From Deltaproteobacteria bacterium (lineage in GTDB: Archaea; Thermoplasmatota; Poseidoniia; Poseidoniales; Poseidoniaceae): a stretch of DNA of 45,855 nt. Shown here piece after piece: positions 33,692-41,738 of the stretch (position 1 is its first letter; every line of letters starts with the position of its first letter). A model generated the notes under the pieces. The model did no database searches, had not been told where the DNA came from, and saw only the letters and a program-made list of their open reading frames with translations. Both the position numbers and the translations under genes were made by a program. The stretch covers positions 1-45,855 of the forward strand of contig JAOMAZ010000012.1 in assembly GCA_028344335.1 (NCBI GenBank), in the 5' to 3' direction.

Positions 33692-35767
33692 TCAATCACT
33701 GCTCCAGACATGACTCCAACCTAAGATTTGGCCATCAGTAGCATCGGCTGCGAAAGTGAAAGTATGAGACCAATCTCCTTCATCCCAACTACGAATACCA
33801 TCAATTGTTGTCCTGCCTGCATCATTAACTGGGAGGAAGTCCAATGAATTAGGAAGGTCAAAGCCAGTTGTTGCAACTAAAACTCCTAACTTTAGATCAG
33901 AATGCCATTGACCATTCTTAGCTGCTAATCCATCTGAACCACTAAACTCTGGGAAAGATCCCCCGTCAAGCCATCTATTAGACTCCATCCAAGCGATTGA
34001 TGGTGATTCAGGTATTGCCTCTCTGTTATGTTTTGGCGCATCATCATGTATACCTTCGGAAATTATGGTACATGTCTCCGATGAAGCTGTTGTTCCTGAT
34101 ACTTCGATTATTATCCAGCCACTTGAATCATCATTTGCTAACCAACTCATATTCCAAGTTGTTTTGCTAGAATCACTACGGTTATCTTGGGCTCGCCAAA
34201 TATAGGCTTGGTAATCTCTCAATGCATCTCTAGCTGGAGTGTTGAAAACATCGATACATGATACTGCTACCTCTAGGCTATGACTTCTCTTGGTGGAATT
34301 ATCGGGGGCATGGAGTTGGTTATTGGATGCCCAATCTTGCATTTCGCTACTCGGCGGTCTTAAGGCAGAGAAATCAGGTTTTGAATCATAAGACAACCCC
34401 AAGTCTACAAGGTGTTCGCCCCTCGATAGACTGGTCTTTTCTATAACCATCCTCAATTCAAGCCTTCCTTCTGGCATAGCATATTCTCCTAGAATCTCTT
34501 CTAAAGTGCCACAATTGCTCGAATCTTCACTGGTGATGAGTAAGTCCGTAGATTGTCTAACAGCCCAAGGCGAAGATGGAATTACAAGAACATGAATTGT
34601 AGCATGACCAAGACAATGCTTCTCTAAGTCCTTATTTTTGAAAAGAATCTTCCAAGCCATTTCATCGCCAAACTCTTCGGAGCCAGTTACTCTCCATGAC
34701 CATCCTGAAACATTTCCTGCAGCCTCTTCATCAATGAGGGTATTTCCTAGGACCTCGTGAATTTGAAGCGGTGCAAAGGTCATTGAGGCGCCCATCCCCA
34801 AAGCATCTAGTGAATCAATAACACCACCCAAGCCAAAGGAAGTGGCCTCTCCAAGTAAATGACCATCAGGATGAGTTAATTCGTAGGCGAATTGTGAACG
34901 AAGGGTGTTTTGGCCAGATATTTCAACCCATTCAGTCCAATCAATCCCTACTTGTGCGGAAACTGAAGGCATCTCTTGACAGCCAATTTTCAGTTGTTCA
35001 CTCTTAGAAATTGAAACATCATCAAAATCATATTGTAATGCTTTCTCCATAGTCAACCAAGAAAAACCGCTACCTCCTCGTTGCTTCACTGCCCCAAGAC
35101 GGTCGCTTCCCGTTTCTCCAGATAAGTCTGTACTATCACCTTCCTTGATTTCAATACTGCCTTTACCACTAAAATCTACGTTGAGTGCACAAACTTCATC
35201 ATCGGAGCCAAACCACTCAAAAACCTTGGAAGCATATTCACCAGTAGCAACCATTTCACCACCAGTAACTGCAAAACCCATTTCATCACCATGACGCAAG
35301 GGATCTGGAGTGAATGGTTGAGCCTCAAGGCTGAACCACCACCATGCCCCTCCTCCAAGTATCAACAAACTAGTGACTATCGCTGCTGTTTTTTTCCAAT
35401 CAACTTCAGGAGTGCTAAAGCGAGTTCCCCATGCTGTCTCAAGCAATATGGGTGTTTCCTCGTCTTCTTCAACTAATTCTACTTCAAGTATTTCTGCTTC
35501 AAGTATTTCTGCTTCAAAGACTTCATCTGCTTCGGCTATCTCCTTGTCTTCTACCATCTCGGATTCAAGAATTAACTCTCCTTCGTCATCCTCAATAATT
35601 CCTATGGCTTCACTTTCCTCTTCCACTTCAATACCTAATTCTTCTTCACTTGCGCCGTACTTTAGTAGGCGTGAAACGAGGTCGGCTTTTTTTCCTGAAA
35701 TTGCCAATTCCTTATCCTTACACAACTGCTTCAAAGCAGCAACAGTTAGGGATGAGATTGGTGACAT
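33692..35767 (-). CDS. Bitopic membrane protein with N-terminal SAP DNA-binding domain
   Basis: 691 residues from ATG 35767 (MSPISSLTVAALKQLC); an upstream start at 35818 adds 17 residues. Residues about 4-40 form a SAP domain (LTVAALKQLCKDKELAISG, then KKADLVSRLLKYG), a helix-extended-helix that binds A/T-rich DNA. A very acidic, repetitive linker (AEILEAEILEVELVEE) leads to a membrane helix (AAIVTSLLILGGGAWWWF, about 130-148). The remaining 540 residues are probably outside, with beta-rich repeats ending FTFAADATDGQILGWSHVWSSD. The topology would tie DNA to the membrane. Stop is adjacent to the next ATG, so the two are likely coupled. The exposed part is unassigned. Confidence 0.78.
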   Translation of the reverse strand: MSPISSLTVAALKQLCKDKELAISGKKADLVSRLLKYGASEEELGIEVEEESEAIGIIEDDEGELILESEMVEDKEIAEADEVFEAEILEAEILEVELVEEDEETPILLETAWGTRFSTPEVDWKKTAAIVTSLLILGGGAWWWFSLEAQPFTPDPLRHGDEMGFAVTGGEMVATGEYASKVFEWFGSDDEVCALNVDFSGKGSIEIKEGDSTDLSGETGSDRLGAVKQRGGSGFSWLTMEKALQYDFDDVSISKSEQLKIGCQEMPSVSAQVGIDWTEWVEISGQNTLRSQFAYELTHPDGHLLGEATSFGLGGVIDSLDALGMGASMTFAPLQIHEVLGNTLIDEEAAGNVSGWSWRVTGSEEFGDEMAWKILFKNKDLEKHCLGHATIHVLVIPSSPWAVRQSTDLLITSEDSSNCGTLEEILGEYAMPEGRLELRMVIEKTSLSRGEHLVDLGLSYDSKPDFSALRPPSSEMQDWASNNQLHAPDNSTKRSHSLEVAVSCIDVFNTPARDALRDYQAYIWRAQDNRSDSSKTTWNMSWLANDDSSGWIIIEVSGTTASSETCTIISEGIHDDAPKHNREAIPESPSIAWMESNRWLDGGSFPEFSGSDGLAAKNGQWHSDLKLGVLVATTGFDLPNSLDFLPVNDAGRTTIDGIRSWDEGDWSHTFTFAADATDGQILGWSHVWSSD

Positions 35768-35868
35768 CTGAAAACCTGTACTTGATTGGCGCCACTTGAA
35801 CCCTTTCAAGGCTCGCACTTATCGAGACTCATCAAAGGCGATTAGAAGTGCAGTATTAATTTTCCAAT

Positions 35869-36990
35869 TCATTGAAATGGAAGGTATGAACCATCAGCCT
35901 GCTTGATATATGGTTGGGTATCAAAGGTGTTGTCTTCCTTCAAAATGTAGTAATAACCATCACCTGATTCAATATAATTCAATGTTGCGGCAGGTGTTGC
36001 CGCAGCGGGTGGTGCTACAGGTGCCGACTCTACTACTCCAAGTGCTGCAAATGCATCTTGAGTTGGAGAAGGTGGTGCTGCTGTCGGTGGTCCTGCCATC
36101 GGCCCTACTCCGGTTGGTGGACCCCCGCTTGGTCCTGCACCTGGTGGAGGTGCACTCGGACCTGCTGCTACCATCCCCTGATTTGTTGCATCCATCACTT
36201 GTTCTTCCACAGATGTTGAGCCACGTCGAGGTTCTGTTCGCTCTTTGAGAATCTTACCTTTCTTCTGAGCGCCGATGAATCCAAATAATGCCCAAAATAC
36301 TGACAATCCGCCAAGTCCTCCACCGATTTCTCTTAATCCATAAACAGAGGCTGAAGCTTCTAATGAACCGGTTGAATGGCCATAGTCTGTATATTCAATA
36401 ACTAGGCAATAAGCTCCTGGATCTAATTTGAATTCCACTTCGATGGTCTTTCCAGGTGTAGAGTCCTCGATAAAGGCGTGATTATCACTCCAATTTATAT
36501 CATCGCGAATCAACATGCTGGCAAATTCGTTCAACTCATTGTCGATTTCCTCGGTATTACAGTGTGCTTCTATCACATGGACGCTCAAGTTACCTCCATC
36601 CTTAGGAGTTATTTCAACAATAAATCGAATATCAGTAGCATCATGTCCATCGATTGGAAGGCCGAAAAGGTAGGGGAGTTCTCGCTGGATTTCACCACCA
36701 GTTTCTGAATCCTTCAGGGTAGTCTCATCATCCCAAGGTGCTGGTACAGGTAATGGAATAAGAGCAAATGCAAACATAATTGCCGCAATTCCAAGATACA
36801 TGAAGACATTCCAGCGGGCTTTCTTTACCTTAGTACGTAATTCAGAAATACTCAAATCGCCCTTTATTGAATGGTCAGAAGAATCCATCATCGCCGCACT
36901 AGGGGGTGGACCTCCTGGCCCTGCTGCTGCAGGGGGTGGTCCTCCCGGCCCTGACATTGGGCCTCCATAGGCATCAGGTGGGCTCTGCAT
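35869..36990 (-). CDS. Membrane protein with Pro/Gly-rich cytosolic segments
   Basis: 373 residues from ATG 36990 (MQSPPDAYGGPM); the frame from 37074 overlaps the promoter region. Pro/Gly-rich N-terminus (GPGGPPPAAAGPGGPPP), first helix about 65-85 (VFMYLGIAAIMFAFALIPL), an outside domain about 100-240 with Cys pairs (EAHCNTEEI, AYCLVIEY), a second helix near 250 (LSVFWALFGFIGAQ), then a long Pro/Ala/Gly cytosolic tail that ends in an aromatic motif (DGYYYILKEDNTF ... DGSYLPFQ). No enzyme motif. A TATA-like TATTTAT lies about 45 bp upstream. Confidence 0.75.
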   Translation of the reverse strand: MQSPPDAYGGPMSGPGGPPPAAAGPGGPPPSAAMMDSSDHSIKGDLSISELRTKVKKARWNVFMYLGIAAIMFAFALIPLPVPAPWDDETTLKDSETGGEIQRELPYLFGLPIDGHDATDIRFIVEITPKDGGNLSVHVIEAHCNTEEIDNELNEFASMLIRDDINWSDNHAFIEDSTPGKTIEVEFKLDPGAYCLVIEYTDYGHSTGSLEASASVYGLREIGGGLGGLSVFWALFGFIGAQKKGKILKERTEPRRGSTSVEEQVMDATNQGMVAAGPSAPPPGAGPSGGPPTGVGPMAGPPTAAPPSPTQDAFAALGVVESAPVAPPAAATPAATLNYIESGDGYYYILKEDNTFDTQPYIKQADGSYLPFQ

Positions 36991-37032
36991 ACCCTTGGCG
37001 AAAACGAACTCCACCTTCAAAGCGACGATTCG

Positions 37033-37039
37033 ATAAATA
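37033..37039 (-). promoter_or_regulatory. TATA-like TATTTAT for the Pro/Gly-rich membrane gene
   Basis: On the minus strand TATTTAT lies 43-49 bases before ATG 36990, which would give a leader of about 20 bases. It supports the 36990 start, since the longer frame would begin upstream of the box. Confidence 0.4.
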
Positions 37040-37109
37040 CCTGAAAAAAGAATTACTAATGAATCATTATCCATGCAATTGAAAAGGAAGGTCCAGTCGC
37101 GTTGATAAC

Positions 37110-38306
37110 ATGAGGCTGGCTATATTATCGCGCGGTCCGCGCCTTTACAGTACTCGTAGATTAGTCGAAGAAGCAAGAAAGAGAGAGTGCGATGTGGCAG
37201 TTCTTGACCCTCTTCAATTCTCACTGATGATCGCCGATGATGGGGTGCAAATCCTTCACAAAGGTGAGAGATTCATACATGATGCTGTACTTCCAAGAAT
37301 TGGTCACTCTATTACTCGACATGGCGTAGCCCTAATCCGTCAATTTGAACAATTAGGAATCTACACCAGTAATTCCAGTTCTGGCATTATCCAGAGCCGA
37401 GACAAATTACGAGCTAGTCAAATTCTTGCTAAGAACAAAATCAACATTCCAAGAACAGCTTATGTTCGAGACTTAAGGGATGTTGAGAAAGCAATCGACG
37501 AAGTCGGAGGCCTACCAGTGGTTATCAAAGTCACACAAGGAACTCAAGGTGATGGAGTTTTTCTGCGCCATACCCTAAGAGAATCAAGGCACTTAGTTGA
37601 AGCATTATTGCTAACTAAAAAAGCGGTTTTAATCCAGGAATACATCGCAGAAAGCCATGGTAAAGACATCAGGGTTCTTGTAGTCGGCGATAAAGTTGTA
37701 GCGAGTATGCGAAGAAAAAGCCGTGGCAGAGAATTTCGCTCAAATTACCACCTCAATGGAATCATCGAAAAAGTAGACCTACCACTTGAATACGAAAAAC
37801 TAGCCAAGCGTGCTGCAAGAGTGTTAGGGCTCAAAGTAGCAGGAGTTGACCTTCTAGAAGGCGCAGACGGTCCATTAGTTCTCGAAGTTAATTCATCTCC
37901 TGGCTTAGAAGGTATTGAGAAAGCAAGCAACGTCAACGTGGCAGCACATATCATTGAATTCATGATAGAAGACCATGTATTCACCGATGTAGATATGGCG
38001 CAAGTGATGCGAACTCAACCTGGCCAAGGCGCATTATCGCTGCATTTGAGGAATCATCCTCGCCTAATCGGCTGTGCAATTGGCGATATCTTCCCAAGAA
38101 ACGATAACTCGATACCCGTATTTGCTCTATCCAGAGATAAAAAATTGGAATGGAATCCAGAACCTTATACTCAATTACGTTTTGATGATGTCATGATATT
38201 CTATGGTGAGACAAGGGCCCTACGTAGTGCTTTGAAGAAAGTCACGTACAGTAATCTCCCTCGGCAAAACGAAAACAAGCCTCAAGACGATAGTACTCTC
38301 ATCTGA
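37110..38306 (+). CDS. RimK-like ATP-grasp ligase with C-terminal RCK_C-like domain
   Basis: 398 residues. Residues 1-290 are a RimK/LysX-type ATP-grasp ligase: MRLAILSRGPRLYSTRRLV start, SRDKLRASQIL, VVIKVTQGTQGDGVFL, IQEYIAESHGKDIRVLVVG, and the metal and nucleotide-binding VAGVDLLEGADGPLVLEVNSSPGLEGIE. Such enzymes attach glutamate or similar amino acids to proteins or small molecules. The C-terminal 90 residues (NHPRLIGCAIGDIFPRND ... LRFDDVMIFYGETRALRSAL) look like the TrkA-C/RCK_C ligand-binding domain. The target cannot be named: cofactor, protein or amino-acid carrier are all possible. Confidence 0.85.
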   Translation: MRLAILSRGPRLYSTRRLVEEARKRECDVAVLDPLQFSLMIADDGVQILHKGERFIHDAVLPRIGHSITRHGVALIRQFEQLGIYTSNSSSGIIQSRDKLRASQILAKNKINIPRTAYVRDLRDVEKAIDEVGGLPVVIKVTQGTQGDGVFLRHTLRESRHLVEALLLTKKAVLIQEYIAESHGKDIRVLVVGDKVVASMRRKSRGREFRSNYHLNGIIEKVDLPLEYEKLAKRAARVLGLKVAGVDLLEGADGPLVLEVNSSPGLEGIEKASNVNVAAHIIEFMIEDHVFTDVDMAQVMRTQPGQGALSLHLRNHPRLIGCAIGDIFPRNDNSIPVFALSRDKKLEWNPEPYTQLRFDDVMIFYGETRALRSALKKVTYSNLPRQNENKPQDDSTLI

Positions 38307-38355
38307 ATTGTGCGAAGCCTTGATGATGCACCCCCCCATCTGCGACTTGCCCCGT

Positions 38356-38385
38356 AAGGGGCAGGGATGCACTCCGCTACAGCGG
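38356..38385. repeat. Small hairpins before the recombinase gene
   Basis: GCCCC-gtaa-GGGGC near 38349-38362 and CCGCT-ac-AGCGG near 38374-38385 lie within the 96-bp gap between the ligase and recombinase genes. A UGAUGA-like box (near 38324) precedes them. No coding frame seen; leader structure is possible. Confidence 0.35.
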
Positions 38386-38388
38386 TTG

Positions 38389-38395
38389 AAGGAGG
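38389..38395 (+). promoter_or_regulatory. Shine-Dalgarno AAGGAGG of the XerA-type gene
   Basis: AAGGAGG ends 7 bases before ATG 38403 and fixes that start against the longer in-frame start at 38367. Confidence 0.7.
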
Positions 38396-38402
38396 CGTTA
38401 GC

Positions 38403-39503
38403 ATGCGCGAAAGGGAAGCATTGGACGGACTAAGGAGACGTCAGTATTTCCTTGATCAGAATGCCAAATCTGGAATAACAAAAGAGGCCCCTCCACCTGA
38501 TTTGCCTTCAAGATTAAAGCATTCACTGAACCTTCCTTGGAAGGCCAGTTGGAAATTACAATTAAAATCAGAAGGGAAGAGTGAGAACACTTGTAGAAAT
38601 TACCTAAACGGCACACTACGCCTAGTCGAAGCAGCATTACCTAGCGAGGATCCACTGACAGAAGCACAAGTGGAAGCATTAACAGTTCTCGATTTACACT
38701 CTAGAATCGCCCCCCATACAGGTAGATTAGAAGTCTGGCAATTAGGACTTGGAGAATTAAAACCAAGCACTGTTCAGGCGAGAATCTCAGCAGTTAATCA
38801 CCTTCTCAAATGGCTTGGCCATAGTATGCCTGAGCACATCACACGACCTCACCGCGGAAGGAGACTACCTAGAGTGCTGAACAGCAGAGAACTGGAATCA
38901 GTTAGACACGCTGCTGCTGTTTATGAAAATCCAGTTGCCAACGTCATTATCACCATCCTTCTTGATACTGGGATGCGCGTGAGTGAATTGTGCAACCTCG
39001 AATTGCACGACCTTGACTTTGAAGATAAGAGTGCAAGAGTGGTTGGTGGAAAAGGAAACAAGGACAGATTGGTCCTTTTTACTGAAGATACCATCAAAGC
39101 GGTAGGACTTTGGCAACCAATTCGCGATGCAAGGAATAAACACGAGGATAGCGCTGTCATCCTCAATACTAGAGGTGATCGTTTCAAGCCGAGAGCAGTG
39201 CAAAAACTCCTCGATAAACTTGCAACCGCCGCCTCAATGCCAAGGGGTAGACTTTCTCCACATGTTTTGAGACATTGTTTTGCCACTGGGCTTCTTGAAA
39301 GAGGGGCAGACTTGGTCTCAATCCAAAGGTTACTAGGGCATTCGCATATTTCCACAACTAGAATTTACCTTGAAGTGGGAGACCAAACTCTGAGAGAAGT
39401 ATACAAGCGCGCCCAAGCATTACGAACAAAGCTCGAAGAGGAGAATTACAAAGAAGAAATTGAAGAAGAGGGCTCAATTTTCCTTTCGTCTACGCTTGAA
39501 TGA
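38403..39503 (+). CDS. xerA: Tyrosine recombinase XerA-like (chromosome dimer resolution)
   Basis: 366 residues. The N-terminal SAM-like core-binding domain (about 45-140: ENTCRNYLNGTLRLVEAA ... STVQARISAVNHLLKWL) precedes the catalytic domain with the full set: Arg192 (TGMRVSEL), Lys217 (GGKGNKDR), His287 and Arg290 (SPHVLRH), His313 (LLGHSHIS) and nucleophile Tyr322 (RIYLEV). All are intact. Archaeal XerA resolves chromosome dimers at dif. No flanking repeats or tRNA-linked integration sign is seen here, so I read it as a chromosomal recombinase, not an element integrase. The C-terminal 25 residues are Glu-rich and disordered. Confidence 0.9.
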   Translation: MREREALDGLRRRQYFLDQNAKSGITKEAPPPDLPSRLKHSLNLPWKASWKLQLKSEGKSENTCRNYLNGTLRLVEAALPSEDPLTEAQVEALTVLDLHSRIAPHTGRLEVWQLGLGELKPSTVQARISAVNHLLKWLGHSMPEHITRPHRGRRLPRVLNSRELESVRHAAAVYENPVANVIITILLDTGMRVSELCNLELHDLDFEDKSARVVGGKGNKDRLVLFTEDTIKAVGLWQPIRDARNKHEDSAVILNTRGDRFKPRAVQKLLDKLATAASMPRGRLSPHVLRHCFATGLLERGADLVSIQRLLGHSHISTTRIYLEVGDQTLREVYKRAQALRTKLEEENYKEEIEEEGSIFLSSTLE

Positions 39504-39656
39504 ATGTTCAGGCCCTTGCCAATCACGCGACGGGGATACATCATTTCCTTGATGGCCTTCGATTGGACAGAACTTTCCTGTTCTACAACGAGAACAATTT
39601 CCCTTAGGTGGTATCTCAACCACCTTGCGTAAGCGACCGTACTTCCGCCTTGGCAT
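39474..39656 (-). CDS. Small basic Cys-rich protein overlapping the XerA 3' end
   Basis: 60 residues from ATG 39656 (MPRRKYGRLRKVVEIPPKG). It has CSRCRTGKFCPIEGHQG, a four-ligand Cys/His pattern, and a basic C-terminus (KRRRKEN). The last 30 bases overlap the end of the recombinase gene on the opposite strand. The composition looks like a nucleic-acid-binding zinc protein, but no family is recognised and the overlap lowers confidence. Confidence 0.5.
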   Translation of the reverse strand: MPRRKYGRLRKVVEIPPKGNCSRCRTGKFCPIEGHQGNDVSPSRDWQGPEHSFKRRRKEN

Positions 39657-39700
39657 AGTTGCTGGTTCCAAGTCCGGTCAATGAAGGATTCGTGTAATCT

Positions 39701-40372
39701 TCACTTCTTTTTCCGTTTTTGCATATCTGCAAGCATATCTGCAAGGCTCGGGGATTTCAAAATCTTACTAGGATCCCTACTACGCGCTGAGGCTGTCATT
39801 GCAGACTTCTTTTTGCTTGCAGGCTTCTTTGCTGGGGCCTTCTTAGCAGGTGCCTTTTTCTTTGCTGGAGCCTTCTTAGCAGGTGCCTTTTTCTTTGCAG
39901 GTGCCTTTTTCTTTGCTGGAGCCTTCTTAGCAGGTGCCTTTTTCTTTGCTGATGCTGCTTTCTTATCAGCCGCTTTCTTTGCTGCCTCTTTAGCCTCAGC
40001 CTCTTTCTTGGCAATCGCATTTCTCTTTCTTGTTGCTGCAGCTTTCTTAGCGGAGGCAGTGCGCTTTGCTCTAGCCTCCGCCTCAAGTTTAGCGGCGGCA
40101 TTTTTCTTCCGAGTTTCGGCAGCCTTCTTGGCAGCAGCACTCCGATTTGTAGATTTCTTTGGTGTGGGTGTCTTTGTCATTTTTCTCCCTTTCTCGGCAG
40201 CAACCGCGGCACTAATGGCCCGCCTGATATTAGGAGCCACAAGTCCTATTGATAACAACTCTCGCATATCTGTCTCTGCCAATATACCAGTTTTATTGAT
40301 TCCAACCTTCAATAGACGGTTGACGCTATAAGAGCCTATTCCGGGGAGCGCTAGCAATTCCTCACTATCCAT
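39701..40372 (-). CDS. HhH protein with histone-H1-like Lys/Ala tail (candidate nucleoid protein)
   Basis: 223 residues from ATG 40372 (MDSEELLALPGIG); the longer frame from 40447 adds a hydrophobic, poorly matching segment. Residues about 1-60 are a tandem helix-hairpin-helix (LLALPGIGSYSVNRLLKVGI, MRELLSIGLVAPNIRRAI) for sequence-independent DNA binding. From about 70 to 190 it is Lys/Ala-rich, with KKAAA- and KKAPAKKKAPA-type repeats as in histone H1 tails and bacterial H1-like proteins. It ends SPSLADMLADMQKRKKK. Likely DNA compaction, or replication/repair scaffold. Divergent from the coiled-coil gene. Confidence 0.75.
   Translation of the reverse strand: MDSEELLALPGIGSYSVNRLLKVGINKTGILAETDMRELLSIGLVAPNIRRAISAAVAAEKGRKMTKTPTPKKSTNRSAAAKKAAETRKKNAAAKLEAEARAKRTASAKKAAATRKRNAIAKKEAEAKEAAKKAADKKAASAKKKAPAKKAPAKKKAPAKKKAPAKKAPAKKKAPAKKAPAKKPASKKKSAMTASARSRDPSKILKSPSLADMLADMQKRKKK
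39831..39947. repeat. 33-bp tandem repeats in the H1-like tail
   Basis: Near-identical 33-bp units at 39831-39863, 39864-39896 and 39915-39947 with an 18-bp partial unit at 39897-39914. Each codes for KKKAPAKKAPA on the minus strand. Only one base differs among the full units, so the array expanded recently, probably by slippage. Confidence 0.9.
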
Positions 40373-40382
40373 ACCTTCACCA

Positions 40383-40394
40383 TTCCATATGGAA
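40383..40394. promoter_or_regulatory. 12-bp palindrome TTCCATATGGAA
   Basis: A perfect palindrome nested in ACCTTC...GAAGGT (40373-40397), ending next to the H1-like gene start and in its divergent gap with the coiled-coil gene. It could be an operator, perhaps autoregulatory. Confidence 0.3.
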
Positions 40395-40475
40395 GGTTGC
40401 GCGGATTTGAATATGCCTATGTGAATAATAATCAACAAGCACAACAATCATCAGTAAAAGGCCAAGTCAACAAAC

Positions 40476-41459
40476 GTGGACAGCAACGAGGATGAGGCAT
40501 CTAGCAGTATCGATGTATACCAATCTGTGCTCTGGGCTCAGGTTCGCAGCGCCAAAGATGAATTTGCTATCGAGATAGCTGGAGATACTGGAATTCTGCG
40601 CCCAAGGAGGCATGTTGGTGCTGAAAAATCGATTATTCTCGGCGATATTATGACCATGGCGATGCGTTGTTTTGGAGCTCATTCACCTCCACATGTTAGC
40701 CAATTGCCAGGCTTCGATGAACAAAAATGGCATATTGAATTTGGTGATGAAATTATGCAAATCAAAGTAGAAAGCAGACCATATTGGGGGTTTGGTCTAC
40801 TCGCCACCTCTTTTCTAAACAAAATAACGATAACAGGCCCAAGTAAACGCAGATGCAGATTTGTCCTCGACTTAGCTTCGGGATTAGGAAGGCCACCTTG
40901 GGAAGGGAAGCGCAGAAACAAGTGGTTCAAGGCAACTGAAAAAGGTGCAGAAGAACATAGAGCAGATTGGTATCAACTGATGAATCAATGTCGTAATGAA
41001 TTCAAAAGTCAAATCGAAGTACAAGAACAGCGTCTAAAGAAGGCAAGAAAGAACATCAAACAATTAGAAAAGAATGAGTATCCTGATTTTGATCAAAGAA
41101 AAGCAGCCGCATCTTTACAAAAAGTTGAGAGGGATATAGATGTCTCAAAAAAAGCCCTACATGAGGATAATGCAGCTGCGGTTGACAGAGCCATGGCGCG
41201 TATAGACACAGCTTTTATTGAGGCTGACCCAAAAACAAAAATTCTCAGTAATGTTTTTGATGAAGTAGATGAAAAAGAAATTATGCATGCGATTGCGGCT
41301 GAAGATGTTGATATGGATGAAAGAATAGCCCAAGCACCTACATTCGAAAATAGAGGTGCAGTACAAGTTATGGGAGATTTACCAGTTGAGGTGGATGTCG
41401 ATGCGCAGGATTTGTTAGAAGATGATATCCCGATGGTTGATTTGACGGAATCTGAATGA
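40476..41459 (+). CDS. Coiled-coil protein of unknown function
   Basis: 327 residues from GTG 40476. The N-terminal half (1-150) is a mixed alpha/beta domain with WHIEFGDEIMQIKVESRPYW and RFVLDLASGLGRPPWEG. Residues about 175-250 form a charged coiled coil (EFKSQIEVQEQRLKKARKN ... LQKVERDIDVSKKAL). The C-terminal 75 residues are acidic and disordered (VDVDAQDLLEDDIPMVDLTE). No signal peptide or membrane helix, so it is cytosolic. Not recognised. The divergent H1-like gene and Sec61-beta downstream give no clear hint. Confidence 0.75.
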   Translation: MDSNEDEASSSIDVYQSVLWAQVRSAKDEFAIEIAGDTGILRPRRHVGAEKSIILGDIMTMAMRCFGAHSPPHVSQLPGFDEQKWHIEFGDEIMQIKVESRPYWGFGLLATSFLNKITITGPSKRRCRFVLDLASGLGRPPWEGKRRNKWFKATEKGAEEHRADWYQLMNQCRNEFKSQIEVQEQRLKKARKNIKQLEKNEYPDFDQRKAAASLQKVERDIDVSKKALHEDNAAAVDRAMARIDTAFIEADPKTKILSNVFDEVDEKEIMHAIAAEDVDMDERIAQAPTFENRGAVQVMGDLPVEVDVDAQDLLEDDIPMVDLTESE

Positions 41460-41537
41460 TAATTGGACGATGAGGGTGATACTGCATATCCCGTCGCGTT
41501 GAAATAGGAACGGTCTGTCGGCGGCACACTGGTTGCC

Positions 41538-41735
41538 ATGGCTGTCAAGAAGGGTAAGAAGAAAGATGGCAGCGGCATTCAACAGGCTGCGGGTCTGATT
41601 CGATACTTCGATGAGGAGTCAGAAGACGCTTGGCATTTCACCAAGGGACAGATATATACTGCTTGTATTCTACTCTCAACTGTCATCTATTTGGCCAATC
41701 ATGGCGTTTTGGATTGGTTCTTTGGAATCTTTTGA
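41538..41735 (+). CDS. secG: Preprotein translocase subunit Sec61-beta
   Basis: 65 residues. The N-terminus GKKKDGSGIQQAAGLIRYFDEE matches the archaeal Sec61-beta signature (GL-x-x-AAGL-x-RYFDEE), followed by one membrane helix (TACILLSTVIYLANHGVL), with the N-terminus in the cytosol. Small tail-anchored subunit of the SecYE channel. It starts 79 bp after the coiled-coil gene and ends 4 bp from the convergent Lrp/AsnC gene. Confidence 0.92.
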   Translation: MAVKKGKKKDGSGIQQAAGLIRYFDEESEDAWHFTKGQIYTACILLSTVIYLANHGVLDWFFGIF

Positions 41736-41738
41736 ATC

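Noticed and set aside
35373-35771. 132-residue Ser-rich plus-strand ORF
   Set aside because: Antisense of the acidic linker of the SAP-domain protein; Ser runs mirror Glu codons.
38403-39503. XerA-like gene as the integrase of a mobile element
   Set aside because: No tRNA, direct repeats or cargo nearby; genes around it are ordinary core genes.
39681-40331. 216-residue plus-strand ORF rich in AGAFFFAGAFLA
   Set aside because: Antisense shadow of the Lys/Ala repeats of the H1-like gene; composition is dictated by that repeat.
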